From: Gracilibacillus orientalis
Lineage (GTDB): Bacteria; Bacillota; Bacilli; Bacillales; Amphibacillaceae
Length of the DNA: 64,000 nucleotides
Reading direction: 5' to 3'
Assembly: GCF_900114645.1 (NCBI RefSeq)
Contig: NZ_FOTR01000002.1
Location: 186,001 to 250,000 of the forward strand
Shown here: positions 8,040 to 17,119 of the stretch, piece after piece
How the letters are laid out: the number at the start of each line of letters is the position of its first letter
Numbering within the stretch: position 1 is the stretch's first letter
Program-made: the position numbers and the translations under genes
The notes under the pieces: model-generated
Told to the model about the DNA's origin: nothing
Databases searched by the model: none
Seen by the model: only the letters and a program-made list of their open reading frames with translations

Positions 8040-8852
8040 TTACAAATCGCTCTTTTTTGAATGGCAACAAGAATCCGATTCAAATGAGTGTTCATATTCA
8101 TCGTGACGGCGGAGCCATGTCTTGCCGTTGCCGTCACTACGTCCAGGTGGCTGTTCCCAGTCCTCCTGCCTGCCGAGAGCTGTTAAATCGAGGTAGTTGA
8201 AGTTACCAAGTATTAGGTCAGTTCCACGGGCATAGGTCGTATACGTGTGAAAAATTCTTTCACCATCGCGAAGAAAGGTGCTCACGCCAGGCACTTCCAT
8301 TGACTGTCCGGAATCAACGGGTACGCCCTTCTGAAGAAGCTCGTCCTTGGTCAAGTAGTTGTATTCGATCGGAGTAACGGATTCGTCCAGTGTAGCGTGA
8401 AAGTCATAGTTAAAGTCGCTATCATAGGAGGAGTACCAAGGAATGTTCCAACCCATGCGTTCCTTGTACCGTTGAAGCTTAGGAAGTGGAGCACGGGATA
8501 TCAAGGCCAATGACGTGTTGCGTGCATGCAGATGGGCAAGATGACCGATATTGTCCGCAGCCAGCGAACAAGCTGGACAACCGGCTTCCCAATCAGGATC
8601 GAACATAAAATGATGCACGATAAGTTGAAGACGCCCTTCAAACAAATCAAGCAAATTGGTCTTACCATGCGGGCCATCTAAGACATAGTCCTTATTAATC
8701 TCTACCATTGGGAGTCGACGGCGCTCGGCATTCAGCGCATCCCGTTCCTTAGTGAAATCCTTCTCTTTGGCCAGCAGTTCCTGACGAGCCACAAGCCATT
8801 CATCCTGTGACACAACATTTGGTAGTTGCAGATGATTTTGCGATTTTTTCAT
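8040..8852 (-). CDS. DUF899 family protein (thioredoxin-fold)
   Basis: A 270-residue protein of the DUF899 family, predicted thioredoxin-like. WLVARQELLAKEKDFT opens the family signature. HHFMFDPDWEAGCPACS is the hallmark with the CPAC pair, and PWYSSYDSDFNYDFH is a second conserved block. YTTYARGTDLI and DRT-like ends follow. Start ATG at 8852 follows GGGAGAAG; the frame is open to 8891 without a better site. The gene is visibly GC-rich (38 of 60 bases in 8101-8160) against about one third GC around it, which suggests recent transfer. Function is unknown; a redox role is inferred from the fold only. Confidence 0.9.
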   Translation of the reverse strand: MKKSQNHLQLPNVVSQDEWLVARQELLAKEKDFTKERDALNAERRRLPMVEINKDYVLDGPHGKTNLLDLFEGRLQLIVHHFMFDPDWEAGCPACSLAADNIGHLAHLHARNTSLALISRAPLPKLQRYKERMGWNIPWYSSYDSDFNYDFHATLDESVTPIEYNYLTKDELLQKGVPVDSGQSMEVPGVSTFLRDGERIFHTYTTYARGTDLILGNFNYLDLTALGRQEDWEQPPGRSDGNGKTWLRRHDEYEHSFESDSCCHSKKSDL

Positions 8853-9106
8853 ATATTCTTCTCCCTTCTTTTGTTCTCTTAACCTTATCACACACGATAG
8901 CTATGGACTTCTTCTCGATTGCTATAAATATTTCCTTTATTTTTTATCATCACTTTTATTCAATTAACTGGCCGGATAAGCTAACAAATACCTCTTCAAC
9001 TCTTCTGCCTCATCTTTATTAATCTTATAAACATTCTATAGCACAATATCTTCTTTCCTAATTTTAACATAATATTCCAGCACATCATTTTAATTTTAAA
9101 CCTTGA

Positions 9107-9137
9107 AAAAAGACGATCATTTGACGATCGTCTTTTT
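9107..9137. terminator. Bidirectional terminator between DUF899 and SDR genes
   Basis: AAAAAGACGATC and GATCGTCTTTTT form a 12-bp perfect stem with a 7-nt loop; A-run on one side and T-run on the other. It lies about 80 bp downstream of the SDR stop on the minus strand. The rest of 8853-9218 is AT-rich and shows no gene. Confidence 0.85.
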
Positions 9138-9218
9138 GAGCTCTAGCGCCCGTTTCTTTAACAAGAACAAACTCCTAAGCAGATATAATTTCACATTTCT
9201 AACTATATATGAAGAGCG

Positions 9219-10013
9219 TTAAAAAATAGTCGGTACCAGCCCTCCATCCATACGGATTGGAGCCCCTTTAAATGCGGATGCATAAGGACTACTGACAAAA
9301 GTAGTTAGCCTGCCTATTTCAGTAGGTCTGATAAATCGTTGTATTTCAGATTGAGGCAGATTTGCAGTCATAAATTCCTTCTCTTTCTCTGAAAAGGTCA
9401 TATCTTTATCAGCGTACAAACCCTCAATGATTTGATGCACATTTTCAGATAGTGTCGGTCCTGGCATGATCGTATTGACTGTAACTTCTTTTCCTATTGT
9501 TAATTTAGATAAGCTTTTTGACAATGATAATAACATTGATTTTGTCATACAATACTGAGGCATTTGTCCTGAAGGCATAATTGCTTCCTCACTCGCAATA
9601 AAGATAATTCGTCCAAAATCATTGTTCAACATTTTAGGTAAATAAAATTTGGATAATCCATTTGCTGCAAGGACATTTGTACGGAAATATTTTTCCCATA
9701 CTTCATCGTCAACGTCCTCATATTGCATAATTTCATAAATACCCATATTGTTAACTAATATATCAATATGAGGATATTTTTCGAATAAATCCTCTCGTTG
9801 TTGAATATCCACAATATCGCATCTAGCATTTTGAGGAGAGGTAGTCGGAAAATCTGTTTTAATTTCATTTACAATTCGTTCTACCTCTTCATAATCTCGC
9901 CCATTAATAAGGACATCAACACCTTCTTTGGCAAGTTCTATAGCAATTGCTTTACCTATACCTTTCGTTGAACCCGTAACTAAAGCCGTTTTATTGGTTA
10001 ATCCCATTTCCAT
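9219..10013 (-). CDS. Short-chain dehydrogenase/reductase
   Basis: Rossmann-fold NAD(P)-dependent oxidoreductase. ALVTGSTKGIGKAIA is the cofactor motif (TGxxxGIG), ILVNNMGIYE the NNxG motif, IIFIASEE holds the catalytic Ser and QYCMTK the Tyr-x3-Lys. The C-terminal MDGG near the end is typical. The start at 10013 (MEMGLTNK) follows AAGGAGA, so the longer open frame to 10049 is not used. The gene stands 38 bp downstream of an AraC-family gene on the same strand; together they form a regulator/reductase pair. The substrate is unknown. Confidence 0.9.
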   Translation of the reverse strand: MEMGLTNKTALVTGSTKGIGKAIAIELAKEGVDVLINGRDYEEVERIVNEIKTDFPTTSPQNARCDIVDIQQREDLFEKYPHIDILVNNMGIYEIMQYEDVDDEVWEKYFRTNVLAANGLSKFYLPKMLNNDFGRIIFIASEEAIMPSGQMPQYCMTKSMLLSLSKSLSKLTIGKEVTVNTIMPGPTLSENVHQIIEGLYADKDMTFSEKEKEFMTANLPQSEIQRFIRPTEIGRLTTFVSSPYASAFKGAPIRMDGGLVPTIF

Positions 10014-10051
10014 AATACATGTCTCCTTATCATTTATAGTTAAAAACAAGG

Positions 10052-11065
10052 TCAGTTTATTGAGTTTGTACCAAAATGCTCAGCACGCCAATTTGAAGGA
10101 GTATCATCCTCCCAAAGACGAAAGGCTCGATAGAACGAGTTTTGGTCTTCATAACCAATCAGGAAGGCCACTTCGCTAATATCGAGCGAGGGATCTGCTA
10201 AGTACTCTCGTGCCTGCTCTTGTCGGACTTGTGTCAACAGATGATTGAAGCTTGTTCCTTCGTCATGAAGACGGCGCTGCAAGGTACGATTGCTTATCCC
10301 CAATTCGCCAGCAACAGTCTGAATGTTGAAACACCCCCCTGCAAGGCTACGTTTCATGATCCATTTGACCATCTCGGTAATTGAGATACTACGTTGATGA
10401 CCATTTAATGATTGGTCCAATACGGGAGTCAGGATCTCAAGCAATTCTGCGTTATACGAAACAAAGGGGCGGTGAAGGTCACTTCTATGGAGCGTTAATT
10501 TGTCACTACTTCCACCGATTTGGACACGGCATCCGAAGTAAGCTTCAAGTGACTGAACGTCGTCCATTAAATGCGAGAATTCAACGGATTTTGCCGTCAA
10601 TGGCTGACCAGCTCCTCGGCGTCCTAACTCCAAAAGAAATGCAAGCGTAATACCATTCAACATCGCAGGACCCGGTTGATCTGTGTACAACCATTCCAGT
10701 TCAATAGTATAATCATCGCCTGTCTCTGTGATAAGTAAGTTTTCAGGGGGACACAGTCGTTTATACCGAGCCATGCGTGTTAGTGCGTCGCGGTAGTCAC
10801 GAGCGTGGTAAGCTGCTAGAACAGTTGGTGGAAAATGAACTGTTTCAAAGCCGGTCGTTAACTTAATAATTCCTTTGGCAGTGTCACCTATTGTATCGGA
10901 ATAAGCCTGCCAGATTGAAAAATATTGGGGGACGGTGACAACTGGTTCATTAATAATAGTGAGTGGAAGCCCCGCTTTTCGAACCACTTCATCGGGGGTA
11001 ATCCCTAATTGACGTAATCCTGTCCAAAATCCTGCAGGAAATTTAATACGAGTATAAGCCGACAT
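10052..11065 (-). CDS. AraC-family transcriptional regulator (Arabinose_bd type)
   Basis: A 337-residue regulator. The N-terminal two thirds resemble the ligand-binding domain of the OruR/ArgR-like AraC group (PF12625-type). The C-terminal domain has two helix-turn-helix units: FNIQTVAGELGISNRTLQRR and DISEVAFLIGYEDQNSFYRA, followed by a P-x-NWR end typical of AraC. AGGGAGAGG precedes the ATG. GC content is higher than in the flanks (31 of 60 in 10561-10620). It probably controls the SDR gene just downstream; the inducer is unknown. The pair may have been acquired together, although the SDR itself is AT-rich like the chromosome. Confidence 0.9.
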   Translation of the reverse strand: MSAYTRIKFPAGFWTGLRQLGITPDEVVRKAGLPLTIINEPVVTVPQYFSIWQAYSDTIGDTAKGIIKLTTGFETVHFPPTVLAAYHARDYRDALTRMARYKRLCPPENLLITETGDDYTIELEWLYTDQPGPAMLNGITLAFLLELGRRGAGQPLTAKSVEFSHLMDDVQSLEAYFGCRVQIGGSSDKLTLHRSDLHRPFVSYNAELLEILTPVLDQSLNGHQRSISITEMVKWIMKRSLAGGCFNIQTVAGELGISNRTLQRRLHDEGTSFNHLLTQVRQEQAREYLADPSLDISEVAFLIGYEDQNSFYRAFRLWEDDTPSNWRAEHFGTNSIN

Positions 11066-11334
11066 TTTTAAAGCCTCTCCCTTAGATATCTATACATTCA
11101 TCAGTTTTGATTGTGTTTGCCTTGTTGGCAGGACAGTTATTATATTACCAATCCAATATCGTTTTGTAACTAGCAAAAGACGACATTTCACTAACTGTTT
11201 ACGTCAAATCCCTTTGTTGATATGAATGATTCTTTTTCTTGCACATATTAATGTTCTTATTCGCAATTCCATATTATACATTTAAAAACCATATTTTTAA
11301 CCATCATTTATCCAAATAATTATGTAATTAAAAA

Positions 11335-11369
11335 AGGATAATTAGACCACATAATGGACTAACTATCCT
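11335..11369 (-). terminator. Terminator of the ZIP transporter gene
   Basis: Inverted repeat around AGGATAATTAGACCA and TGGACTAACTATCCT, read on the minus strand and followed by TTTTTT. A near-identical hairpin ends the ydbT gene at 15596-15630. The rest of 11066-11403 holds nothing else that I can see. Confidence 0.85.
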
Positions 11370-11403
11370 ACAAATGATCATCTTAATTAAACAATCCCCG
11401 TTT

Positions 11404-12210
11404 TTATATGAACAATAATAAACTTAATGCCATTACTGCCATACCTGTAATAAGACCATATATAGATGTATGAGCTTCATCGTATTTCTTAGCTGCTGGT
11501 AGTAATTCATCTAAAGAGATAAAAACCATAATACCAGCCACAGCCGCAAAAATCATACCAAACAACACTTCTGATAGAAAAGGCATTAAAAATAAAAAGG
11601 CAGCTATTGCTCCAATTGGTTCAGCTAATCCTGACAGAAAGGACAATTTAAATGCCTTCTTTTTGTCCCCTGTAGAAAAATAAATCGGAACAGAAACGGC
11701 GATTCCCTCTGGGATATTGTGAATGGCTATTGCGACGGCAATGGCCACCCCTAAACTAGGATCTTGTAAAGCAGCCGTAAAAGTAGCAATCCCTTCAGGA
11801 AAGTTATGAATACCAATGGCTAAAGCAGTGAACGTACCCATTTTCAATAAACTTTCATCACCATTTGGATTTTTGTTCATATCCTCTACTTTCTTCAGTT
11901 CATGTGGATTCCCCTGCTTCGGAATAAATTTATCAATTAATGCTATTAAGATCATACCCGCGAAAAATCCAATTACCGTTAGCCAACTACCTGATGTTTC
12001 CCCCAATTCACCTACCAATGAGTCTTGTGCTTTCACAAAAATTTCTACCATGGAGACATAGATCATCACACCAGCTGAAAATCCAAGTGCCCATGACAAA
12101 AATTTTGTATTTGTATTAGAAGTAAAAAATGCCAATATACTACCAACACCTGTTGCCAAACCTGCAAGTAATGTCAAACTAAACGCCCATACCACTCCTT
12201 CTAATTCCAT
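11404..12210 (-). CDS. zupT: ZIP-family divalent metal transporter
   Basis: Integral membrane transporter for zinc and related divalent metals into the cytoplasm. It has eight likely transmembrane segments in 268 residues. The metal-site motifs are HNFPEGIATF in segment 4 and HNIPEGIAVSVP in segment 5, the hallmark of the ZupT/GufA branch. A charged loop KQGNPHELKKVEDMNKNPNG lies between segments 3 and 4. GAGAGGTG precedes the ATG. The upstream region contains a repeat copy (12244-12531) rather than a recognisable Zur box. Zn specificity is inferred from the family; Fe, Mn and Co are also carried by relatives. Confidence 0.92.
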   Translation of the reverse strand: MELEGVVWAFSLTLLAGLATGVGSILAFFTSNTNTKFLSWALGFSAGVMIYVSMVEIFVKAQDSLVGELGETSGSWLTVIGFFAGMILIALIDKFIPKQGNPHELKKVEDMNKNPNGDESLLKMGTFTALAIGIHNFPEGIATFTAALQDPSLGVAIAVAIAIHNIPEGIAVSVPIYFSTGDKKKAFKLSFLSGLAEPIGAIAAFLFLMPFLSEVLFGMIFAAVAGIMVFISLDELLPAAKKYDEAHTSIYGLITGMAVMALSLLLFI

Positions 12211-12243
12211 CAGCTGTACACCTCTCCCAAGTAAACTATTATT

Positions 12244-12395
12244 AAGTGAGACTATGATCAGTGAGGGTTTTGATCCCCACTGATCATTAGCGAAACTTAT
12301 CAGGGTGTTAGCGTCTGTTATCCCCCACTTAGCTTCCTTGTATTACTTGAAGCTTGAAGTGGGAGGCTTACAGACGATTAGCACCGTGATTAAGT
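12244..12395 (+). repeat. Two-hairpin repeat, full-length copy 1
   Basis: Begins AAGTGAGACTATGATCAGTG and ends ATTAGCACCGTGAT. It has a first hairpin (ATGATCAGTG.. with its complement) and a second long hairpin from TTATCAGGGTGTTAGCGTCT to its partner near 12367. It is about ten bases longer than the copies at 23502 because TTGAAGC is duplicated in the second loop. It lies upstream of zupT. Confidence 0.85.
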
Positions 12396-12531
12396 GAGTC
12401 TTCCATCCTTATGGTTTTTCTTTATTCTTCATTATAATTAGCGTGAGTTCATCCACTTATAACTGCTTTTGGTTCTTCCTAGTCATGAAGTGGGAAGCTT
12501 ACGGATGTTTGTTCACCGTAAACTGTGATTC
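12396..12531 (+). repeat. Two-hairpin repeat, decayed copy
   Basis: Directly follows copy 1 (shared AAGTGAG junction). It keeps only the tail recognisably: GAAGTGGGAAGCTTACGGAT then GTTCACCGT, against GAAGTGGGGGGCTTACAGAC and GTTAGCACCGT in intact copies. The middle has drifted. This suggests an old tandem pair like the one at 23502-23784. Confidence 0.55.
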
Positions 12532-12736
12532 AGAACTCCATTATATATATGCACAATCACCCAAAAAGTTTCCCTCGTGAAAAATAATACACCTAATGCA
12601 ACAAATCGTCAATATTTTTATTTTGCAATTTAGAATGGGATCAAAATAATAGGGAAAGATCCCATTATTTTAGTTACTGCTGTTTTATATAATCAAATTA
12701 TATTGGGAATCAAAATTCTATTAAAATACAGCCAAA

Positions 12737-12778
12737 AAAACTACCTGATTTCTTATGGATGAGAAATCAGGTAGTTTT
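12737..12778 (-). terminator. Terminator of the sortase gene
   Basis: AAAACTACCTGATTTCT and AGAAATCAGGTAGTTTT form a 17-bp perfect stem with an 8-nt loop, 10 bp past the sortase stop. 12532-12736 is AT-rich with a weaker inverted repeat around 12632-12655 and no gene. Confidence 0.93.
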
Positions 12779-12788
12779 TATCCTATCA

Positions 12789-13487
12789 TCATATTTCCGA
12801 TTTTATCATTTCAGCTACCAGTACATATCTTTCAGGAGCTGACCCAATAAAATTAAAGGGATAACAAGTAGTCACTGTCAAAGTGGCAGTCGGTGCCGGT
12901 ACAATCACAGTACGATCGTCCTCATCAACAATACGCACCTGATTTACCTTGTAAGTAAATCTACCAGCTGTAGTTTTCACAATCAATAAATCATTTTCAC
13001 CCACTATTCCAAGATCCCTAAATACGGTATCCCGGTGCCCTGATAGCACTGTATTATCCTGTTCTCCAGGTAACACACTCCCTGCATAATGACCAACTCC
13101 TTTTACCAGTTCATCTTCATCGGTACCATGATAGATGGGAAGAGAAGCATCAAGTTTTGGAATGATTAACTCTCCGATATGTGCTCCTTGTTCAGGTTGT
13201 TCGGAATAAAGCGGCTCTTTCTGCTGTTCAATTATTTCCTCCTCATTTGAAATAATTGGAGTTTTATTTTCCATTTGAATTGATGCTTTTGTCTTGTCTC
13301 CGTCACCTAAGTCTTCCGCTATATTACCAGGTTTATAGAGAAGGTATCCTTGCAGGAAATGATAGGCATTAGCACCAGTAACAAGCAGTCCAGACAACAT
13401 CAGGACAGTAGATAAGACAAGAAGCCACTTTTTACTGTTGAACTGCTGTTTATTGGGTTTTTTTCGTATGGTTTCTGAATCGAACAT
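12789..13487 (-). CDS. srtD: Class D sortase
   Basis: Membrane-anchored transpeptidase that links surface proteins to peptidoglycan. One N-terminal transmembrane segment (about residues 21-43) is followed by a charged linker and the sortase barrel. Catalytic residues are visible: His in LSGHRDTVF, Cys in TLTVTTCYPF, Arg in SAPERYVLVA. The ATG at 13487 is preferred over the TTG at 13493; AGGA lies upstream. The gene overlaps the 3' end of the amidase gene by 38 bp. The amidase ends with an LPNTA sorting signal, so it is the probable dedicated substrate. The B. anthracis class D enzyme (SrtC) also uses LPNTA. Confidence 0.93.
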   Translation of the reverse strand: MFDSETIRKKPNKQQFNSKKWLLVLSTVLMLSGLLVTGANAYHFLQGYLLYKPGNIAEDLGDGDKTKASIQMENKTPIISNEEEIIEQQKEPLYSEQPEQGAHIGELIIPKLDASLPIYHGTDEDELVKGVGHYAGSVLPGEQDNTVLSGHRDTVFRDLGIVGENDLLIVKTTAGRFTYKVNQVRIVDEDDRTVIVPAPTATLTVTTCYPFNFIGSAPERYVLVAEMIKSEI

Positions 13488-15207
13488 ATACAACCAATCC
13501 TGCTAAAGTAATCAACATACCGATAAGCATATAAACGGAATAGTTTTTTGCTGTATTCGGTAGCTCACCACCGTCTTCCGTCTCCGTTATCGGTGCTACA
13601 ACTAATTCAGGGGATTCACGGTGATCGGTAGCTTGCTCATAATCATAAGCCATTCCAATCAAATCAGCTTCACTCCATGTCTTACCGAACATGGCTATAG
13701 CAAACGGCGAACCATTATCATAATAACCTGCAGGAATCGTGATTAGTGGCAATCCGCTAATATTGATTTCCGAAACAGTAGTCGCTCCGATGTCTTCTTC
13801 ACCAAGTGAAGGAGTCACTTTCGACATTTGCGGATATACAAAACCATCAAGGTCATGTTCTTCCATTACACTTTCGATGATACGAAGATATTCACTTTTC
13901 ACTTCTTCAAAATTCGTTAAATCAGGTTCAACATCCGGATCTTCCAGACCTTTTTCTATATCCATTCGGTCTCTAAGCCAACTAAGCGGTCCATCTTCTG
14001 TCCAAGGAATTTCCCCTACCTCTTCAAAAACACTATCAACAGATAAACTATCATCACTTGGATCTAAGTTTTCCAAATAATTATCCAGGTCATAGAAGAA
14101 TGCTTCATAACCGATATTGCCTTCTTCTTCTACAAACTCAGCAAATTCAGATCCTTCAAATGGATCGGTTACAACTTCTGCTCCTTGACTTTCCAATTCC
14201 TCGATAGCTTGGTCATATAGTTCTTGTGTTTCTTCCGTTAGTTCTTCATCAGTACGCCAGCTAGGACCATAAAGTCCAAGACGTTTTCCTTCCAAAGCCG
14301 TATCATCAAGTGTATTGGTATAGCTGTCAGGAACATGACCTTTGGCAGCTTCGGTTTTCGGGTCCTCTTCCGAATAGCCTGCAATGACGTCAAGCATACG
14401 GGCAGCATCTTCAACTGTGCGGGCATGGGGACCTAATACATCACGTGTACTGCCAGCAAGTGGTGTAACTCCAGTGGTCGGCACCAATCCGAACGATGGT
14501 TTAATTCCTACCAAAGCCTGTGCAGCTGCTGGGTTTTGGATTGATCCCCCTGTTTCTTCCGCGATACCTAAGACAGCAAAGTTACCTGAGACTGAAGTAG
14601 CTGTACCACTGCTACTTCCGCCCGGTGCAACATTTCGATCTAACGCATTATACGTAGAACCTGCCCAACTTGTATTGGCATGGGTACCTGACGCACTGAA
14701 GGCTGGAATATTGGTTCTACCAATGATAATTGCACCCGCTTCTATCAATCTCTTTACAATTGTTGCATCTTCGGAAGGAATTAATTCTATTCCCCCAGCT
14801 TCTTTACTGAGTGGTGCCCATCCGAATGTTGTCGGGAAACCAGCCATGTTAACGGCCTCTTTCATGACAATTGGTACACCTGCTAACGGACCGAGTTCTT
14901 CTCCTTCTTCACGGAGACGATCAATTTCCCTCGCTTCTTCTAAAGCGTCAGGATTAAGTACAGTAAACGCATTATAACTTTCTTCGTATTTCTCTATACG
15001 GTTTAAGTATGATTGTACAACTTCTTCACTTGTATATTCACCTTCAGAATATCCAGCCATCAGCTTTTCTACTGTGATTTCTTCAAAAGGAAATTCTCCT
15101 GCTGCGGAAACAGGTTGTGTAAAAGTAAATCCTGTAATTCCAATAAGAAAAATTAGTGTGACAATAACGATATGATTTAAAAGGATACTAGATTTTGATT
15201 TAAACAA
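13450..15207 (-). CDS. Secreted cell-wall-anchored amidase-signature enzyme with LPNTA signal
   Basis: Amidase-signature hydrolase with a Lys-Ser-Ser triad. The Lys is in GVPIVMKEAVN, the Ser pair in PGGSSSGTATSV and EETGGSIQNPA. An N-terminal signal peptide ends near QPVSAAGEF. The C-terminus has LPNTAKN, a hydrophobic segment and the basic tail RFRNHTKK, a complete sorting signal. The frame is open to 15231, but AAAGGGG stands seven bases before the TTG at 15207, so LFKSKSS is the likely start (585 residues). The sortase gene overlaps its end. The substrate amide is unknown; extracellular anchoring of an amidase-signature enzyme points to nutrient or wall amides. Confidence 0.93.
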   Translation of the reverse strand: MFKSKSSILLNHIVIVTLIFLIGITGFTFTQPVSAAGEFPFEEITVEKLMAGYSEGEYTSEEVVQSYLNRIEKYEESYNAFTVLNPDALEEAREIDRLREEGEELGPLAGVPIVMKEAVNMAGFPTTFGWAPLSKEAGGIELIPSEDATIVKRLIEAGAIIIGRTNIPAFSASGTHANTSWAGSTYNALDRNVAPGGSSSGTATSVSGNFAVLGIAEETGGSIQNPAAAQALVGIKPSFGLVPTTGVTPLAGSTRDVLGPHARTVEDAARMLDVIAGYSEEDPKTEAAKGHVPDSYTNTLDDTALEGKRLGLYGPSWRTDEELTEETQELYDQAIEELESQGAEVVTDPFEGSEFAEFVEEEGNIGYEAFFYDLDNYLENLDPSDDSLSVDSVFEEVGEIPWTEDGPLSWLRDRMDIEKGLEDPDVEPDLTNFEEVKSEYLRIIESVMEEHDLDGFVYPQMSKVTPSLGEEDIGATTVSEINISGLPLITIPAGYYDNGSPFAIAMFGKTWSEADLIGMAYDYEQATDHRESPELVVAPITETEDGGELPNTAKNYSVYMLIGMLITLAGLVVYVRFRNHTKKTQ

Positions 15208-15646
15208 TGGAATAACCCCTTTCTTATACAAGATTTAATTTAATTTCTTTCGGATTTAAAATCAGCTTGTTTTTAACATCCCTCCTCATTGAAAATGATA
15301 TATATTAGTATAATTGAGGAAAAATGTTGTTCAATATATCTGTAAGGGAATCTTACGCAAATGGATATAATTCGTTATTATTACCTAGCAGAGTTAAAAA
15401 AGGTATCACTACTAAATATGAATTACAAACACCTGCTATTCCTGCACAGTAGTTATTAAATTGCGTTCTATCACAAGCAAAAAGATCCAAAAAACTAAAA
15501 AATAATCTATAACCTGAATATTGATCGTTCTAATTTGTTAGATAATATAACAAATTATTGGGTATTTTTATGTGTGATTGTAATATAATAAAAAAAGGAT
15601 AACTAGTACAAATGATGTACTAATTATCCTACACAATATTATATAA
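15208..15646. other. Intergenic region with AT-rich dyad
   Basis: No gene seen. TAATTTGTTA (15531-15540) and TAACAAATTA (15548-15557) form a perfect 10-bp inverted repeat with a 7-nt spacer. It resembles the ROK operator at 28431 in its arms but is too AT-rich to call. The ydbT terminator is at 15596-15630. Confidence 0.5.
15596..15630 (-). terminator. Terminator of ydbT
   Basis: AGGATAACTAGTACA and TGTACTAATTATCCT pair with a 5-nt loop; on the minus strand a run of seven T follows. Near twin of the terminator at 11335-11369. Confidence 0.88.
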
Positions 15647-17119
15647 TTAGAGTGGCTTTTCCCGGTAAGAATACCAATCTGCTATTTGATTTACATCCTC
15701 TACTCTTAATTCTCTTACAATGAAGTGGCGACCAACAAACTTATTTAAGATTGCTGTATCTAATGTTGCCAATCCTTGTTTTCGATGTAAAATGTGCTGT
15801 TTCTTTTGCAAGGATTGTAATCTTTTGTGCTGCACTAAGGCAGTATCCCTACTAATAATACGAGTCTGTACCAGCAATTGTTGATTCTGAATAAGATATC
15901 CCGTTGTTTTGAATTGAAAATAGCCATATATGCAAGCAATTAATGTCACTATTAATGGTATCCAAGCAAATTCAAAAAACATGATAGCAATTACAATCGT
16001 TGCGATCAATGGTACTAGAGCTACTCGAATCATATAATAAGGGATTGCTTTCTTCGGTAATTTGATCAATTCTTTAGGCTGATAGCGATATTCTGGTAAT
16101 AACTCCTTTAAAAAGGTAACGATGTGTTTTTTTCGCATTAAAGGAAAGATTAATGTGTGCATGTCTTGATTCTGGCCGATTTCGCCACTGGCAATTTCGA
16201 CATAGACTGAAGCTAGCCCTAATGGCTGGCGAATAATTGTTTCCTTAATACCCACCGCTTGAATCCTTTTTAGGGGAATGGTTGATTGTTTCTTTTCTAA
16301 TAATCCTCTCGTAATAAACAATTCTTTGTCATATCTAGTAATGGTAAAATTCCAATATTGGATTAAGGTTTGTAAAATACCAATCAGCCACAATAAAATC
16401 AATACGACAACAGCAAATACGATTAACACTTGAGTCGCTTGAGAAAACAACCATTCTGTTGCCTGATTATAAAATCTGTCTGGAATAAACGTTTCTAACT
16501 CTGAAAAGACTAAACCAAATAAACCAAGAATAATCCCGAAGCTGCCTGATGTTGATCCAGCAGCAAGTAATGCTTTCGGGGTAACTTTTTTCTGAGGATA
16601 ATCTTTTTCTTGTACTTCCTCATTTATTTCCTGCTTGAGTCCTTCAGTACCTTCGTTCTCGTCTACTACTGTCACTGGTTTCTTGTATTTAAGTTGATCG
16701 TGAAGCATTTTACCATCTGCCTTCGTTACCGCAGATAAAGTCGCATCAATCCGGTGATCACTACCGGCAGTCTCAATCTGTACTTTTGTTAAACCCATCA
16801 TGCGATGAATTATATTTTGCGACAGATCAATCGATTGAATCCGATGCTTCGAAATCGTTCGCTTTTTCCTTATTAAAATACCTTGTTCAATCCGAATTTG
16901 ATCTTCTTCTAATTGATAGGTATAGCGGAACCAGGATAAAACACTAAATATAATGATTAAACCGATTAAAATGGAGGCACCAAGAATGACATAAAACCAC
17001 GCATCATTTCCTACTGCTAAAAGGACAAGTGGCAAAAAACCAAATACGGAATGACGGATGGCCTGAATGATATTAAAAATCATACCTGCCGGGTGTAGTC
17101 GTTTTGGTTCAGACATCAT
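15647..17119 (-). CDS. ydbT: PH-domain (bPH2) membrane protein, YdbT type
   Basis: A 490-residue membrane protein with several bacterial PH (YdbS/YdbT, DUF304) domains between transmembrane pairs. Repeats of the pattern RTISKHRIQSIDLSQN, KQSTIPLKRIQAVGIKE and TALVQHKRLQSLQKKQH mark three copies. Hydrophobic pairs lie near residues 20-60, 190-255 and 360-400. In B. subtilis the ydbS-ydbT pair protects against certain bacteriocins; the mechanism is not settled. The start overlaps the end of ydbS by 11 bp; two adjacent ATGs (17119 and 17116) are both possible. It is the last gene of the row before a terminator. Confidence 0.9.
   Translation of the reverse strand: MMSEPKRLHPAGMIFNIIQAIRHSVFGFLPLVLLAVGNDAWFYVILGASILIGLIIIFSVLSWFRYTYQLEEDQIRIEQGILIRKKRTISKHRIQSIDLSQNIIHRMMGLTKVQIETAGSDHRIDATLSAVTKADGKMLHDQLKYKKPVTVVDENEGTEGLKQEINEEVQEKDYPQKKVTPKALLAAGSTSGSFGIILGLFGLVFSELETFIPDRFYNQATEWLFSQATQVLIVFAVVVLILLWLIGILQTLIQYWNFTITRYDKELFITRGLLEKKQSTIPLKRIQAVGIKETIIRQPLGLASVYVEIASGEIGQNQDMHTLIFPLMRKKHIVTFLKELLPEYRYQPKELIKLPKKAIPYYMIRVALVPLIATIVIAIMFFEFAWIPLIVTLIACIYGYFQFKTTGYLIQNQQLLVQTRIISRDTALVQHKRLQSLQKKQHILHRKQGLATLDTAILNKFVGRHFIVRELRVEDVNQIADWYSYREKPL

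Noticed and set aside
12244-12531. An insertion sequence at the zupT upstream region
   Set aside because: Only structured repeats are present; there is no transposase frame.
13739-14080. 113-codon antisense frame in the amidase
   Set aside because: Ser/Lys-rich shadow of acidic coding sequence; no support.
14384-14977. 197-codon open frame antisense to the amidase
   Set aside because: It is the mirror of a well supported gene with an amidase triad; no ribosome site or family match.
15531-15557. A third ROK operator
   Set aside because: Arms resemble the larA site, but the spacing differs by four bases and the sequence is AT-rich enough to arise by chance.
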